Below are positions 9,498 through 20,922 of a DNA stretch of 64,000 nucleotides, in pieces. The first letter of the stretch is position 1. The number at the start of each line of letters is the position of its first letter. The notes under the pieces were generated by a model that had not been told where the DNA came from, made no database searches, and saw only the letters and a list, made by a program, of their open reading frames with translations. Source of the stretch: Haematobia irritans (lineage: Eukaryota; Arthropoda; Insecta; Diptera; Muscidae); assembly GCF_050003625.1 (NCBI RefSeq), contig NC_134399.1, positions 148,918,473 to 148,982,472 on the forward strand. Reading direction: 5' to 3'. A program made the translations under genes and the position numbers.

Positions 9498-11160
9498 ATG
9501 TTGTATGCAGATATTCCCTTTTTACCATTTTGCATATTAGGCATTTTTCGAAGAAATCGGTGATCTTGTGCATTTACGAGAGGGCCGCGAATTTCCAAAA
9601 TTTCCTAAATTTAATGAAAAAAAAAATATTATAAGATTAAAGATTATAAACTTTCGTTTAAATAAAATTTAATTTTTTTTAAGTTTTAATTGTATTCTTA
9701 ATATTTATTGTGTAAATTGCATGTCCTAAAATATAGGTCGCGTAATCTTTAATACCACGTAAATATTTTTTTCTGAGTATATTATGGAAGGTCCATAATT
9801 TTTAAAAAATATACCAATATTTTTACAAATTCATATTTAATTTTTTTTTATGCTACAAGTAGTAAGTTATTGATTACCGGAAATACTGAAGGATTGCTAG
9901 TGGTTTTGCTGGATAGCAATGCCAACCAAACGATTCAAGCTAATACCTCTTGTTGGAAAACCCTTTATATTTTAAATGCGGATGAGTAATTTACGCCTTT
10001 TTCAATGTAAATACCATCTTATACTACCTTTTAAGGAAATTGATAAAAAAAAATATAATTTTCAGTCCTTACAAAGTCAAATGAATTTAGCAGTTTAAAT
10101 GGGATTAAAGCAAACAATTAACCTCATGCAAATATATCACATGTCTCTGATATTATTCAGCTCCATTATATAATTTAACTTAATTACACAACAAACAGCT
10201 ACAAAAACCGAGGGATATCATACTTTCGTGCTCATTAAAAATCTTAACTTTCGCCGAAATCCTTAACAAATTTAAAGAGGTACTCCCACAAACTTTTCAA
10301 AGTTAACATTTATTTTAGCTTATATTTCCTTTGGCTATCGGCATGTTTACTTGCTATTGTATTTTGTGTTTATTCATTTTGTGTTTTGCTGTTCAGCGAA
10401 CAACTCCAAATGTGTTGAATGTTTTAACATCAAAGTTTCTAAATCATTTGCTGTCATTTGTGCGAAATGAAAGAGTTTCATTACAAAACCATAATTTAGA
10501 TGCACACCAAGGATATAAAGGACGTCATCCCATCCATAGCTGATGGTGGTATTTGTCGTTAATGTTACTACAATGAAAGCTAAATTTTTAACAGCGTCTA
10601 CCCGAAGGCTAAGTGTCTTCTTCACATAAAACCATGTCAATTAAAACCCCAAAGTACCCCAACTCACCCATACACACATACACAAAAACTATGTAAGCTA
10701 CAATCACCCACTCCCATTGAGAGTGGTTCATGAAGAGGACAAAGAAAAAAAATAAACTCAAGCACTCACACACACACACACCCATACAAACAACCAAAAC
10801 GAAATGAGAAACTGTTAATGACAATAATTAGGACCCAAAGTAAATATTTGTTGAAACAACAACAACAACTACTACTACTACATGCAACAGCAGCAACAGG
10901 GAGTACAAAACAATAACGGAACCAACAAAACAACATGATACACAGCAGTGGTAGACAAATTTTATTGCTCAACTTTATTCATGTTTGTAGGGTATTCATC
11001 TCGTTCGATGTCTTTTACAATTTCAAAATTTTAATGATGTTTAGTTTGAATAGCAATGTACGGAAATAGGATATTTGAGGGGGAAGTTCTATAACAACCA
11101 CGAAATTAAGAATGAATTTGAAATGTCAATGTCAATGTTTTTGTGTATAGAATTCAAAAA
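9498..11160. other. No gene; AT-rich sequence with small microsatellites
   Basis: No supported coding region. A MITE-like end (AAATATTTTTTTCTGAGTAT) lies near 9765. Simple repeats are a CA run at 10768-10782 and CAA/ACT/CAG triplets at 10857-10900. The short ORFs here lack any family signature. This may be largely unique intron or intergenic DNA. Confidence 0.5.
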
Positions 11161-11164
11161 TGTT

Positions 11165-11388
11165 GTTTAGAATATACAGGGTGGCTGATATCTAATAATG
11201 CAATAAAATACAAGAAAAAAAGTAAACAGTTTTATAGCAAAAATAAATTATCTCATACGAAAATTGAACTAAAGTACTCCATATTTTGAGATTTCCACAA
11301 AGTGTTGTTAAAACCTGGAATATTTAATGCCCTGGTGTACTTTTTAACTACCACTCACGAAGTTAAAAGCTCTCATAGAAAAAACAAG
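11165..11388 (-). repeat. Dispersed repeat related to 46971-47252 and 49199-49447
   Basis: On the minus strand it carries TGTGGAAATCTCAAAATATG, TAACTTCGTGAGTGGTAGTT and a CTGTTTAC end, matching the two direct copies near 47 and 49 kb. Confidence 0.55.
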
Positions 11389-11392
11389 TAAG

Positions 11393-11500
11393 GCAAATCT
11401 CAAGTCGGGCGGGGCAGACTATATTATATCCTGCACCACTTTGTAGGTCTACATTTTCGATACCATCTCAAATCCTTTAAATCTTTGGGTGCCATATATT
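11393..11500 (+). mobile_element. F1/F4 hairpin-end fragment
   Basis: CAAGTCGGGCGGGGCAGACT followed by ATATTATATCCTGCACCACT is the terminal signature of the F1/F4 lineages. It is interrupted by DD37E copy B at 11501. Confidence 0.6.
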
Positions 11501-12408
11501 AAGGGTGATACGGTCAAAATTTGGTTAAGGGAAAACGCGTGTAAATCGGTGAAATCGTTTATTTAAAAAATCAAATTAAATTTATTTTTCAAGTTCAATT
11601 AGTATAAAATTCAGGAAAAATATCCAGTTAGGCTTTCGCTTTTCCAAATCCGAATTGCCGGGCCTCACGCTTGACACCTGCGATCAGATTTTGTACAGCC
11701 ACCTTGTCCACCTTCTTTGCCACAGAAAGCCAGTTTGCCTTGAACTGCTGCTCGTCCTTAGCCGTTTTTTGGTCTTCTTTAGGTTCCGCTTGACAATAGC
11801 CCAGTATTTCTCAATTGGGCGGAGCTATGGCGTGTTGGGAGGGTTCTTGTCCTTGGGAACCACCTGTACGTTGTTGGCGGCGTACCACTCCATGGCCTTT
11901 TTACCGTAATGGCAAGATGCCAAATCCGCCCAAAACAGTACGGAACAACCGTGTTTCTTCAGGAAAGGCAGCAGACGTTTATTCAAACACTCTTTCATGT
12001 AAATTTCGTGGTTGACAGTCCCGAAAGCTATGAAAATGCTGCTTTTCAAACCACAGGTACCAGATATTTCCTTGCGAACTTTGACAGTTTTATGTGCTTG
12101 AAAATATCTGCTACCTTTCCCCTTCCTTTTGCCGTATAAAACTCCTGTCCCGGAAGCTGCTTGTAGTCGGCTTTGACGTAGGTTTCGTCGTCCATTACCA
12201 CGCAGTCAAACTTCGTCAGCATCGTCGTGTACAGCCTCCGGGATCGCGCTTTGGCCGTCGTATTTTGTTTATCATCGCGATTTGGAGTCACTACCTTCTG
12301 GTAAGTCGATAGTCCGGCTCGTTTTTTGGCTCGATGCACGGTTGTAGACGATACACCCAACTTATTTGCGGCATCTCGGAGAGAGAGGTTAGGGGTTCGC
12401 TTGAAACT
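11501..12408 (-). mobile_element. DD37E element copy B, one end missing
   Basis: The transposase 3' side with TIR AAGGGTGATACGGTCAAAAT is intact at 11501. At 12408 the element stops abruptly inside the second helix-turn-helix region and joins F4 monomer sequence, so the TIR and N-terminal third on the high-coordinate side are gone. Confidence 0.85.
11628..12408 (-). pseudogene. DD37E transposase, copy B (N-terminally truncated, broken)
   Basis: Minus-strand frame pieces give LSLRDAANKLGVSSTTV, VVMDDETYVKADYKQLPG, FWADLASCHYG and KNPPNTP, so both catalytic Asp positions are visible. The motif FWPDLAS has become FWADLAS. An internal loss of about 16 bases after KYLV and one missing base in the polyT near 11765 break the frame. 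The ORF that appears to start at 12462 begins in flanking F4 sequence and only runs into the transposase by chance. Confidence 0.85.
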
Positions 12409-12409
12409 C

Positions 12410-13090
12410 CGGCGAAAGATATATATAGGAGCTATATCTAAATCTGAACCGATGTCAATCAAACTTGGTATACACAGTTAAAATGGTAATTTTCCTCTTT
12501 ATGCAACTTTCACGTAAATCGAGGTAAAACTGTGGCCTGTGGATATATATGGGAGCTATTTCTAACTCTGAACCGATTTCAACCAAATTTGGGATGCATA
12601 GTGTGAATGTTAATTCTACTCTTTGTGCAAAATTTTACGTAAATCGGAGAAAAATTAGAGCCTCTGGGGTCATATAAGTGTAAATAGGGCTAATTATATA
12701 TGGAAGCTATATATAAATCTGAACCGATTTCAATCAGATTTGGCATGCATATTAAGAATATTAATTCTACTCTAAACTCAAAATTTCACGTAACTCGGAG
12801 TAAAACTATGGCCTCTGTGGTCATATAAGTGCATATCGGACGAAAGATATATATGGGAGCTATACCTACATCGGGCCCGATTTCTTCCAAAATCAATAGG
12901 GTTCTATTCTGGCCCACAAGACCTACATGTGCCAAATTTGAAGTCGATTGGACTAAACCTGCGACCTAGACTTTGATCACAAAAATGTGCTCACAGACAG
13001 ACGGACGGCAGACATGGCTAGATCGACTCAGGGGCCGACCCTGAACATTATTGACAAAAACATTATGTATATATTTCGTTGCAAACATAT
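12410..13090 (+). mobile_element. F4 element, ~150-bp monomers and cap
   Basis: GGAGCTA (once GGAAGCTA) motifs lie at 12428, 12552, 12702 and 12856 (steps 124, 150, 154). Each monomer contains GAACCGATTTCAA and a (TT)AATTCTACTCT segment peculiar to this lineage. The cap is CAGACAGACGGACGG followed by CTAGATCGACTCAGG. Confidence 0.7.
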
Positions 13091-13372
13091 ATGTTTCCAA
13101 CACCCAAAATGAGATCAGATAGACATATGGTGTCTTTGGCAATTTTGCTCAAGGCCAGCCCCTGGGTCGATCTACCCATGTCCGTCTGTCTGTGAACACA
13201 TTTTTGTGAAAAAAAATTGCTTCAGATTTAAATGCTTCCATTTGATATAATCGGCCCCTCCCGACTTTAGACTTTCCTTACATGTTTTTATTGTAAAAGA
13301 AAATTATACAACTAACAAGCATATACAGCCGTAAGTTCGATCGGGTCGAATACTAAATATCCTCTACCACAC
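13091..13372 (-). mobile_element. Inverted F4 cap and two hairpin-end fragments
   Basis: CTGGGTCGATCTACCCATGT and CCGTCTGTCTG repeat the cap of 13000-13045 in the opposite direction, making a head-to-head pair. TCGGCCCCTCCCGACTTTAG (13250) and AAGTTCGATCGGGTCGAATA (13334) are terminal hairpin remnants. Confidence 0.6.
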
Positions 13373-13373
13373 T

Positions 13374-13530
13374 GAAAAAATAATGCTGTGAGGCCATAGA
13401 TTTCATGTCCGTAACATACGAATGCTAATTTGGCTTAGAATAGAAGACGCATTTCTTTGATTTGATTTTTTTCTTGTTCTTAACACGAAAGAAAATTTTG
13501 CTTGACAAAGGCCAACTTGCACGCAAAAAA
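13374..13530 (+). mobile_element. CACTGAAAAAA MITE, 5' part
   Basis: CACTGAAAAAATAATGCTGT then ATAGATTTCATGTCCGTAAC and TAGAAGACGCATTTCT match the left half of the MITE at 39854. Confidence 0.65.
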
Positions 13531-13689
13531 ATAATTCTTTCCTCCCAAACGAAATTTTAGACAAACAAAGTTCGTTTCTCATTTGCTTTTCGCTGTAAGG
13601 AAGTGTATTAGGAAGAAAAGTATATACTTTTTGTGATAAACGTTTATTCTTTTCCAGGATGTAAAAACAATTTCATAAAGACTACCTCA

Positions 13690-14428
13690 AAAAAAAATTT
13701 TCTAGCTAATTTCATTTTCCCTCACATCTTTCTCACTTCCAAGAAGTTTTTTAGTTATTAGCACCTTTTTCTGTTATACAAACAATGTAGAAGAAATTAT
13801 ACGATTTTATAAATTAAAATTGTTTTTTTTTTTACCTTTCGCCTGGACAGATCGAACTGTGGACCATGCACATTGTAAGCCAACACACTAACCACTGAGC
13901 TATGTACCTGTTATGGTCATCAATAGATAAATATCCATATAAGTTATATTTATATAGCATAGCTTGCGGCGCCCACGAACCGAATAAACAAAGTTTATTT
14001 AACAGAAACAAACATTTAGTTTGGCACCGTGGCGCAGTGGTAGCTACGTCCGACTCTCATGCCAAGGGTCGTGGGTTCGATCCCTGCTTCGGCCAAAGTT
14101 TTTTTTTGCTTTTTTTTTTTACATATATTCCAGATATATTCGGAAGATTCCGAAAAAATGTTCAACATTACATTGTACTATATTAAATTTTGAACTGTAA
14201 AATGTGTCTTATTAAAGACCTAAAGTCAGAAAAGAACAGTGTTTGACATAAACGAAATGGACTGTGTTGTTATTTCAAAAATAACTTTTTTATTGAAAAA
14301 ATAAACATTTGTAACAAACGAATTTTTTTGGTGATAAAAATTTTAAATTTTCGAAGCAATTCAAAAAACTCTAACAAAAGAAAAACGTTTTCGGTACACG
14401 TTTTCCAAACGTTTTTTTTCTTTGCGTG
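13690..14428. repeat. tRNA-module repeat R5, copy 2
   Basis: It has two tRNA-like modules in opposite orientation: minus strand at 13834-13910 (ATCGAACTGTGG, CCACTGAGCTATGTA) and plus strand at 14023-14095 (ACCGTGGCGCAGTGGTAGCT, box B GGTTCGATCCC). Borders match copy 1 (CCCTCACATCTTTCTCACTT; CACGTTTTCCAAACG). Neither module folds convincingly as a complete tRNA, so they are called tRNA-derived. Confidence 0.65.
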
Positions 14429-14474
14429 TGGCTTTAATAATTCTGAAAAATTCTTCGTTTTTTTTCAAATTTTG

Positions 14475-14729
14475 AGCGACGAGCGGCACGTGTTAACGTT
14501 GTTTAATCGGGCTCAAATTTTGGCTATCCCAATATCTGGAAAGAGGGTTCGTTTTGTGGGGTTAAGGCAAATGCTCCTAGTGGCACCAGGTCGCGTTTTT
14601 GAAGCTAAAGGCTGGCGTAACTCGGTTTGACTCAGCGACGAGCGGCACGTGTTAACATCGTTTAATCGGGCTCAAATTTTGGCTATCCCAATATCTGGAA
14701 AGGGGAATCGTTTTGTGGGGTTAAGGCGA
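14475..14729. repeat. 159-bp tandem duplication
   Basis: AGCGACGAGCGGCACGTGTT recurs at 14475 and 14634, and the following ~95 bases (CGGGCTCAAATTTTGGC, TTTTGTGGGGTTAAGG) are nearly identical. The unit is distinctly less AT-rich than its surroundings. Confidence 0.75.
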
Positions 14730-15919
14730 ACAAGATTCCTACATTTTTTGCCCCATATAAGTTGCGGTCACTGAAATTTTACTTATATTTAGTTCATAAA
14801 ATTTTTGAGACATACTTGGAATAAAGAATAATTCATGGAGCTGGGAAAAAAATCTTGCAAATTTTAAAAATAAACTAAAACAATAAATATAAGTTAATTT
14901 TAGCATCGGTTTAACAACTGACTGTTTGTTGGTGTACATATAAAATTTTCACTTTAACCCCCATTTTCATGAAACTCCGTTAGTGCTATGTTAGCTAACT
15001 AATTTTTAAACCGATATTTGGATATATCTGTCATCTTGTCTATACATTCTATATGTCAGTAAGGAGCTTAACTGCCAGAAATTTTTCAGTTAAAGTTAAC
15101 TGGAGAACAGATATTTGCAATTTACTTTCTGCTAACTGACAATTAAAGCCTAACGGAGGTACATGAAAATGGCCGTAAATCAAACATTTTACATTCCAAA
15201 TTAATTCTCTTTCAAACAAAACTAAACCCCTTTCTTTCATATAAAACGAATCCTTCACATAAACAATTTGTAAATTTTTTTATATCCTCACTCTCAGCAT
15301 TTCCATGTGAATGTCTCCTATAAATAGTTACATTTTCAAGCAAAAGTTCGTGTACTAAGGTGTATTTCATAAATTACCATGTTGACCTTTAACAGGACAG
15401 GCAAAACCAGCAACATTATCTGACAAAACCATTGTATGGTTAAGTTAGCCTTTCAATTAAAAATATTATTGTTGAAATGGATTAATGAGTTAAGTGCGTG
15501 TTCACATGCAGAGTCAATGGACATTCCAAATTAGGGTCGTTTGTTATGTTCTTCCATTGAAGCCTTATAAATGAGATACAATTACAAAGCAGACACATAT
15601 CAAGTGGTCATGTATCCCAAGAAAAACAAACAAATACAAATGTAATTAAAACACATAGATTATAAATACCCTTTTGCTATAAACTATAATTTGTAGTTTT
15701 GTGTTAAAGTTTTGAAAGCGAAAATCAAATATAGATGAGCAAAACAGGATGATATAGATATACAATTGAACAAAAGTGGTGGCTTTTTATTATTTTATAT
15801 TATTATATTTTATATTATTGTACTTGCAGTGAAACTATCATCCAAATACCAGAATAAATTTGAATAATTGAAAAAACAAAAAAAAAACTTTTTTCGGGAG
15901 GAAAAATAAAGTTTAAAAG
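14730..15919. other. No gene or repeat recognised
   Basis: AT-rich sequence with only short ORFs and a few TATTATATTTTA simple repeats near 15790-15820. It does not match the window's repeat families, so it may be single-copy. Confidence 0.45.
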
Positions 15920-16036
15920 TTAACAAGTATATACGGCCGTAAGTTCGGCCAGGCCGAATCTTATGTACCCTCCACCATGGATTGCGTAGAAACTTGTACG
16001 AAAGACTGTCATCGACAATCGAATTACTTGGGTTGA
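15920..16036 (+). mobile_element. F2 hairpin-end fragment
   Basis: AACAAGTATATACGGCCGTA, the hairpin TTCGGCCAGGCCGAA, then TATGTACCCTCCACCATGGA give the standard F2 end. It continues to CGAATTACTTGGGTTG and is then joined to mariner sequence. Confidence 0.8.
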
Positions 16037-16737
16037 ACGACCTTCCAATTTTGTGATACCATTTTGGAAGTACTCCTTCGGTTTTGCCTCAAAATAGGCT
16101 TCAGTTTCGGCGATCACCTCTTCATTGCAGCCAAATTTCTTATCTGCGAGCATCCTTTTGAGGTCTGAGAACAAGAAAAAATCGCTGGGGGCCAGATCTG
16201 GAGAATACGGTGGGTGGGGTAGCAATTCGAAGCCTAATTCATGAATTTTTGCCATCGTTCTCAATGACTTGTGGCACGGTGCGTTGTCTTGGTTTTTTTC
16301 CACTTTTTTCTTCTTTATATGGGGCCGTTTTGACTCGATTTCGACCTTCAAACGCTCCAATAACGCCATATAATAGTCACTGTTGATGGTTTTTCCCTTC
16401 TCAAGATAATCGATAAAACTTATTCCATGCGCATCACCGGTCGCTCTCCACTCAGCCGACTGTCGATTGGACTCAGGAGTGTAGTGAAGGAGCCATGTTT
16501 CATCCATTGTCACATATCGACGGAAAAATTGCGAGTTAACAGCTGCAAATACCACTCAGAATCATCAACACGTTATTGTTTTTGGTCAAATGTGAGCACG
16601 CGCGGCACCCATTTTGCACAGAGCTTCCCCATATCCAAATATTGATGAATGATATGACTAACACGTTCCTTTGATATCTTTAGGGTCTCTGCTATTTCGA
16701 TCAACTTCATTTTACGGTCATTCAAAATCATTTTATG
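16037..16737 (-). pseudogene. Himar1-like mariner transposase fragment (irritans subfamily)
   Basis: Minus-strand frames give HKMILNDRKMKLIEIAE and RVSHIIHQYLDM (second helix-turn-helix), CAKWVPRVLTFDQK, then VTMDETWLLHYTPE (first Asp), QDNAPCHKSLRTMAK (second Asp) and PYSPDLAPSDFFLF (third Asp). The spacing is DD34D, the mariner hallmark. The strings are almost those of Himar1, first described from the horn fly. Damage: the N-terminus is missing upstream of HKM, a CAA-to-TAA stop follows FDQKQ, the frame shifts before NSQFFRRY, about 25 residues are lost after RQSAEW, and the C-terminus is cut. TIRs are absent on both sides, where F2 and F1 sequence abut. Confidence 0.9.
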
Positions 16738-18898
16738 TAAGTTTGATCTGCCAAAAAATGTGCCTACCAGAAATATTGATTTTAGACCCCATAAAATATA
16801 TACCGATCGACTCAGAATCACCTCCTGAGAAGATCTAGTGCTTGGTGTCTGTCCGTTTGTCCATGTATTTGTTGTTCACAGGATTCCGGTCGCAATTATT
16901 AACCGATTTTGATGAAATTTGGTACAGGGAGTTTTTTGGGTACAAAGACGAACGCTATTGTATTTGGAAGACATCGGATCAAATTTAGATATAGCTCCCA
17001 TATATATGTATCGCCCGATTTCGACAAATGGGGTCACGTTGCGCTTTTTTTAAACGGATCGTCACAAAATTTGGCAGAAGGTAATCTTTTTCACCGCCCT
17101 TCAAGTCTGCAAAATTTCATCCAAATCGGTTCAGATTTAGATATAGCACTCATATATATGTATCGCCCGATTTTTCTAAATTTGGCCATAAAACCCTTAT
17201 TTATCAACCGATCTTAATCAAAGTTGGCTAAATTTAATCTTCTATAGCACTAACTATGTGTGCAAAAAATCATAGAAATTGGTTCAGATTTAGCTATAGC
17301 TCCCATATATATATACCGACCGATTTTTCTAAATTTGGCCATAAAACCCTTATTTATCAACCTATCTTACTCAAAGTTGGCTAAGTGCAATCTTCTATAG
17401 CACTATATGTGCCAAAAACATCGAAATCGGTTCAGATCTAGATATAGCTCCCATATATATGTATAGCCCGATTTTCCGAAATTGGCCATATAACCCTTAT
17501 TAATTAACCGACCTTACTCAAAGTTGGCTAGATCCAGTCCCCTATAGTACTAACGGTATGTGCAAAAAATCATCGAAATCTGTTCGGATTTAGTTATAGC
17601 TCCCATATATATGTGTCGTCCGATTTTGCCAAATTTGGCCACAATAACCTTATTTTTGACCATAGAGGCCTCATTTATTACCTAATCGTACTCAAATTTT
17701 GCACAAGGTTACCGTCTGTGGTATTAATCAAACCCATATATATGCAGCGTTCTATTTTCCCAAATTTGGCCATAGTACTCTTATTTATTAACCAATGTTA
17801 CTCAAATTTCAAATTTTGATGTACTACCCGATCGTATTTATACGTACTTGTAGCTCTTACATAAGAATATTGCTCGATTTTTACAAATTTGGATTTATTA
17901 CCCACACTAATTGAACGATTTTCTCTTTTTTAATAATGGGCTCAATATTAGTGGCATACTAACTCCGTAGGTGCAATATCAACACAGCCAGTGTTGCTAG
18001 AAGTAGGGGAAATTGTCTATATGTAGGGTTTTTCTAATATTTAGCGTCTTGTAGGGACGTAGGGCCACAATGTATGGACATTTTCCCTCAACACAATTTG
18101 TAATAATTTTTACATTTTGGTGGCTCAAAGGAGGAAATTAGAAGCCGGCAAGGCTTGATCTTTAACAACGTGTGGTAACAACAGTTACCACTCGTGCCAA
18201 AAAAAAATCTAACAAAATTTGAAGATTACCACAAATTACCACAAATCTACCAAACAAATATTTCTATAGAAATTATTGTCAAAACTTTATTCCTGCAGAA
18301 AATTTTGTCAAAATTGTATTTCTATAGAATTTTTTTTCAAACTATTATTTCTGTAAAAAATTTTCTCAAAATTTTATTTCTATGGAATTTTTTCTCAAAA
18401 TTTTATTTCTATAGAATTTATTGTCCACATTTTATTTTCATAAAGATTTAACAAAAAAAGATTACTATTTTGGATAGAATTCTATCAACTGTGGCAACCG
18501 TGGTGGTAATACAAATTTGTGTTCTATGTTATATACGTTGCATATTCATGTTTTAAGATAATAAAGTACGTAGAACCATTTTTGTTTTGTAAAATTTTTT
18601 AAATTGAACGAAAAATATTGTAGGGAAAATTGTATGGGAAAGTAGAGAACTTTTTTGTCCTTGTAGGGTAAACCGAACATTTTCCCTGGCAACATTGACT
18701 ATGAGCTATAGTCAGATTGGGACAAAGCACCCATAAACATGTACCCCTTAATTTTCTTAAATATGCAACTGCGGTTTATCTCCCAGACCTATATCAATGT
18801 TACCACACAAATGTTTATGATTACTAATTCAGTAAGGGTGGTTTAGGGTATGATATAGTCGGCCCCGCCCGACTTTCTACTTTACTTACTTGTTTTTT
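16738..18898 (-). mobile_element. F1 element (inverted copy), interrupted
   Basis: The cap is at 16745-16870 (CAAAAAATGTGCCTACCAG, ACCGATCGACTCAG), followed by monomers reading CCCATATATATGTATCGCCC. It matches window bases 1-1140 in reverse to GGCATACTAA at 17961. Unrelated sequence (17963-18700) follows, and the hairpin end returns at 18849-18898 (TATAGTCGGCCCCGCCCGAC). The ORFs within it (60-102 aa) are repeat read-through. Confidence 0.7.
17963..18700. repeat. Insert with AAAATTTTRTTTCTATAG array inside F1
   Basis: It is bounded by GTAGGGTTTTTCTAAT / CCTTGTAGGGTAAACCG motifs. 18260-18445 holds about seven degenerate units of the 29-bp AAAATTTTATTTCTATAGAA array. It interrupts the F1 copy. 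No TSD was found with confidence. Confidence 0.5.
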
Positions 18899-19159
18899 TT
18901 TTATGTTTTCGTTGGTAACCACCTCTTTCGTGCGTCCACTGCGTACCAATCAATTATTGTTGATTTCCCTGGGGCAGAGTCCGGAAACTCATTATCAAGC
19001 CAAGTTTTTGCTTCCACCGTATTCCCTTCAGAAAACAGTATTTTATCAAAACACAAAATTCCTTTTTTTCCATTTTTTCACACTAACAAAAGTTGCTTTA
19101 CAAAAGACGCTCTATCTCACAAACTAATTTACTTACAGACGTCAATTTTTGACACGAAT
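18899..19159. other. Unassigned stretch, short ORFs only
   Basis: A pair of overlapping ORFs (101 and 74 aa) shows no recognisable motif and lies between two repeat ends, so they are not called as genes. Confidence 0.4.
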
Positions 19160-19436
19160 CATTTGCAGGTTGAATCTGGGGATCGGTTTATATGAGGGCT
19201 ATATATAATTATGGACCTATATAGACCAATTTTTGCATGGTTGTGAGATACCATATACTAACACCATGAACCAAATTTAAACCGGATCGGATGAATTTGT
19301 CTCCTCCAAGAGGCTCCGCAAGCAATACCATCCGACCTACATCAATAACAACTACTTGTACCAAGTTTCAAGTCGATAGAATGGAATGACAAAGTTAATA
19401 TACCCCCACTCCTATGGTGGAGGGTATAAAAATCAT
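19160..19436 (+). mobile_element. Short F2 element: one monomer plus cap
   Basis: One monomer (GGGGATCGGTTTATATGAGG ... GCTCCGCAAG) joins the cap ATACCATCCGACCTACATC, AATGACAAAGTTAATATACC and the terminal CTATGGTGGAGGGTATAAA. The GACGGAC part is deleted. It ends 362 bp before the first exon. Confidence 0.75.
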
Positions 19437-19798
19437 ACTATAATTGAATATTTTCTTTGTCTTAATGCTATTTTTCGTTGCCAATTTCAATGAAATTTTT
19501 TGCAGTGTAGTGCTCTGTTACGAAAACGTACTATGTGTTATCCATTACATATATGAACATTGCAAAGTATTTTGCAATTTATCATTTCCAGGAATAATTA
19601 CCCATAGCTGGGTTATGAAATTAGCAAATGAACAAAAGCCAATTTATTTGAAAACTTTCGATTTTACATTAGCCTCATCACAAACAATATTGCCAATTTT
19701 AAGATTACCATTGTACTATAGTAATGTTCTTGATGTTTTTCACATTTGAGAATTCATGTTCACTTGGTTTCATTTTACTCTCCTTTCTTCAATTTTAG

Positions 19799-20036
19799 GG
19801 TACACAAAAGATTGCACTACCATATCAGGCCAATCAGAAACTGACGGTTAAACAAATCCTCACTCACTTCAGTGGCATCGATGCATCGACAATGAAAAAT
19901 CCAAAGGAAATTTTTGCAGCTGACATTCAAAAGGATTTGCTCTTACTCGAGGAGCAAGAAGGCTCGGTTAATTTCAAATTTGGCGTTGTATACATGAAGC
20001 CAGGCCAATGCTGTGATGACGAGATGTTAAGTAATC
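19799..20036 (+). CDS. GARNL3: GARNL3-like Rap/Ran-GAP gene, first exon visible in window
   Basis: This internal exon encodes 79 codons plus one base, opening the Rap/Ran-GAP region. It follows a pyrimidine-rich tract and an AG at 19797-19798 and ends at a GTAAGT donor (20037), phase 1. The reading frame beginning GTQKIALPY is fully open. The segment LLLLEEQEGSVNFKFGV and the downstream DDEMLSN match what I recall of vertebrate GARNL3 far better than RAP1GAP or SIPA1. Rap/Ran-GAP proteins stimulate GTP hydrolysis by Rap-type small GTPases, and GARNL3 proteins carry a CNH domain after the GAP domain; neither activity is shown here. The start codon lies upstream of this exon and I did not find it. 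The following intron is 6.7 kb and full of repeats. Orthology is by memory of the family, not by search. Confidence 0.9.
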
Positions 20037-20922
20037 GTAAGTAGATTTAGTTGCTTATATCATTGATGGTTATCTTGTTGATTAGGTGAGGGGAGGAGGG
20101 CGGGTGACTAGTGGGATTGTAGAGAATTAAGTAATATTTAGAAAATCTTCTTGGAAATGCGTCCTCTGAAGGGATTCGTAAGTAATCTTAGTTACATAAA
20201 GACTTTTCGCAATTGCCAAAGGCAATCTTATTTAAGGAATGTTAACCAATTTAATGAGATTAGGCAAATAGTTTGGGCGTCGGATGGAGACGAATGCAAA
20301 ATAATTTATATAATTTATGTTGTATATAATTTATATGTTTACCAGAATATCGAGAAAGAAGGAGGCAGAAAAGGTCAGGGAACCAGCCTACTACACAGAA
20401 AAAAATATCACTAAAATATTTCCAATTAAAAAGTTAATTGAAGCTAAAAAATTTTCAATTAAAAAATTACTTGATACACTGAAAAAAATACCATGCAAAA
20501 AACTTTTGGTTGATTTTAGAAAATTTTTAATATTTTTAGAAAATGTTAACTAAACAGTATTACAAACGTTGGAATCACGCCGATATCACAAAAATAAGTA
20601 AATATTTTTCGACAAATTCAAGAATTCAATTAGACATAAATAATTTTTTTTCACTTGTTAAAGAAAATTTTGTAGTTTGAAGGAAAAAATTGGAGTTCAA
20701 AATTGCAAGAATGTCTTTAGGAATTTTATGATATAGGAAGTTTTTGATGGACGCATTTGTAGTAAAATTTACAAATTTAAAGAAATAATGAACTATTTTG
20801 TGAGATATACGAATTTAGTAAATCTTTATTCTTAATTTGTGTATAATATTTTCCCGTTGTTTAGTTCGTTTGAATAAAGTACACAAAAAATTATTAGAGT
20901 TAAGCAAACTTTCTCCAAAATG
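20037..20922 (+). other. Intron sequence, no gene
   Basis: AT-rich intron immediately downstream of the first exon. There is one MITE-like end near 20391 (CTACACAGAAAAAAATATCA). The 87- and 78-aa ORFs here lack any family signature. Confidence 0.5.

Noticed and set aside
10331..10640. Overlapping ORFs of 70 and 88 aa on opposite strands
   Set aside because: No domain, no codon bias distinguishable from the surrounding AT-rich DNA and no splice context.
12046..12462. 138-aa ORF that could be taken as an intact small protein
   Set aside because: Its first residues come from an F4 monomer; the remainder is truncated DD37E transposase.
14023..14095. tRNA-like sequence with GGTTCGATCCC
   Set aside because: It lies in a multi-copy repeat and lacks convincing stem pairing.
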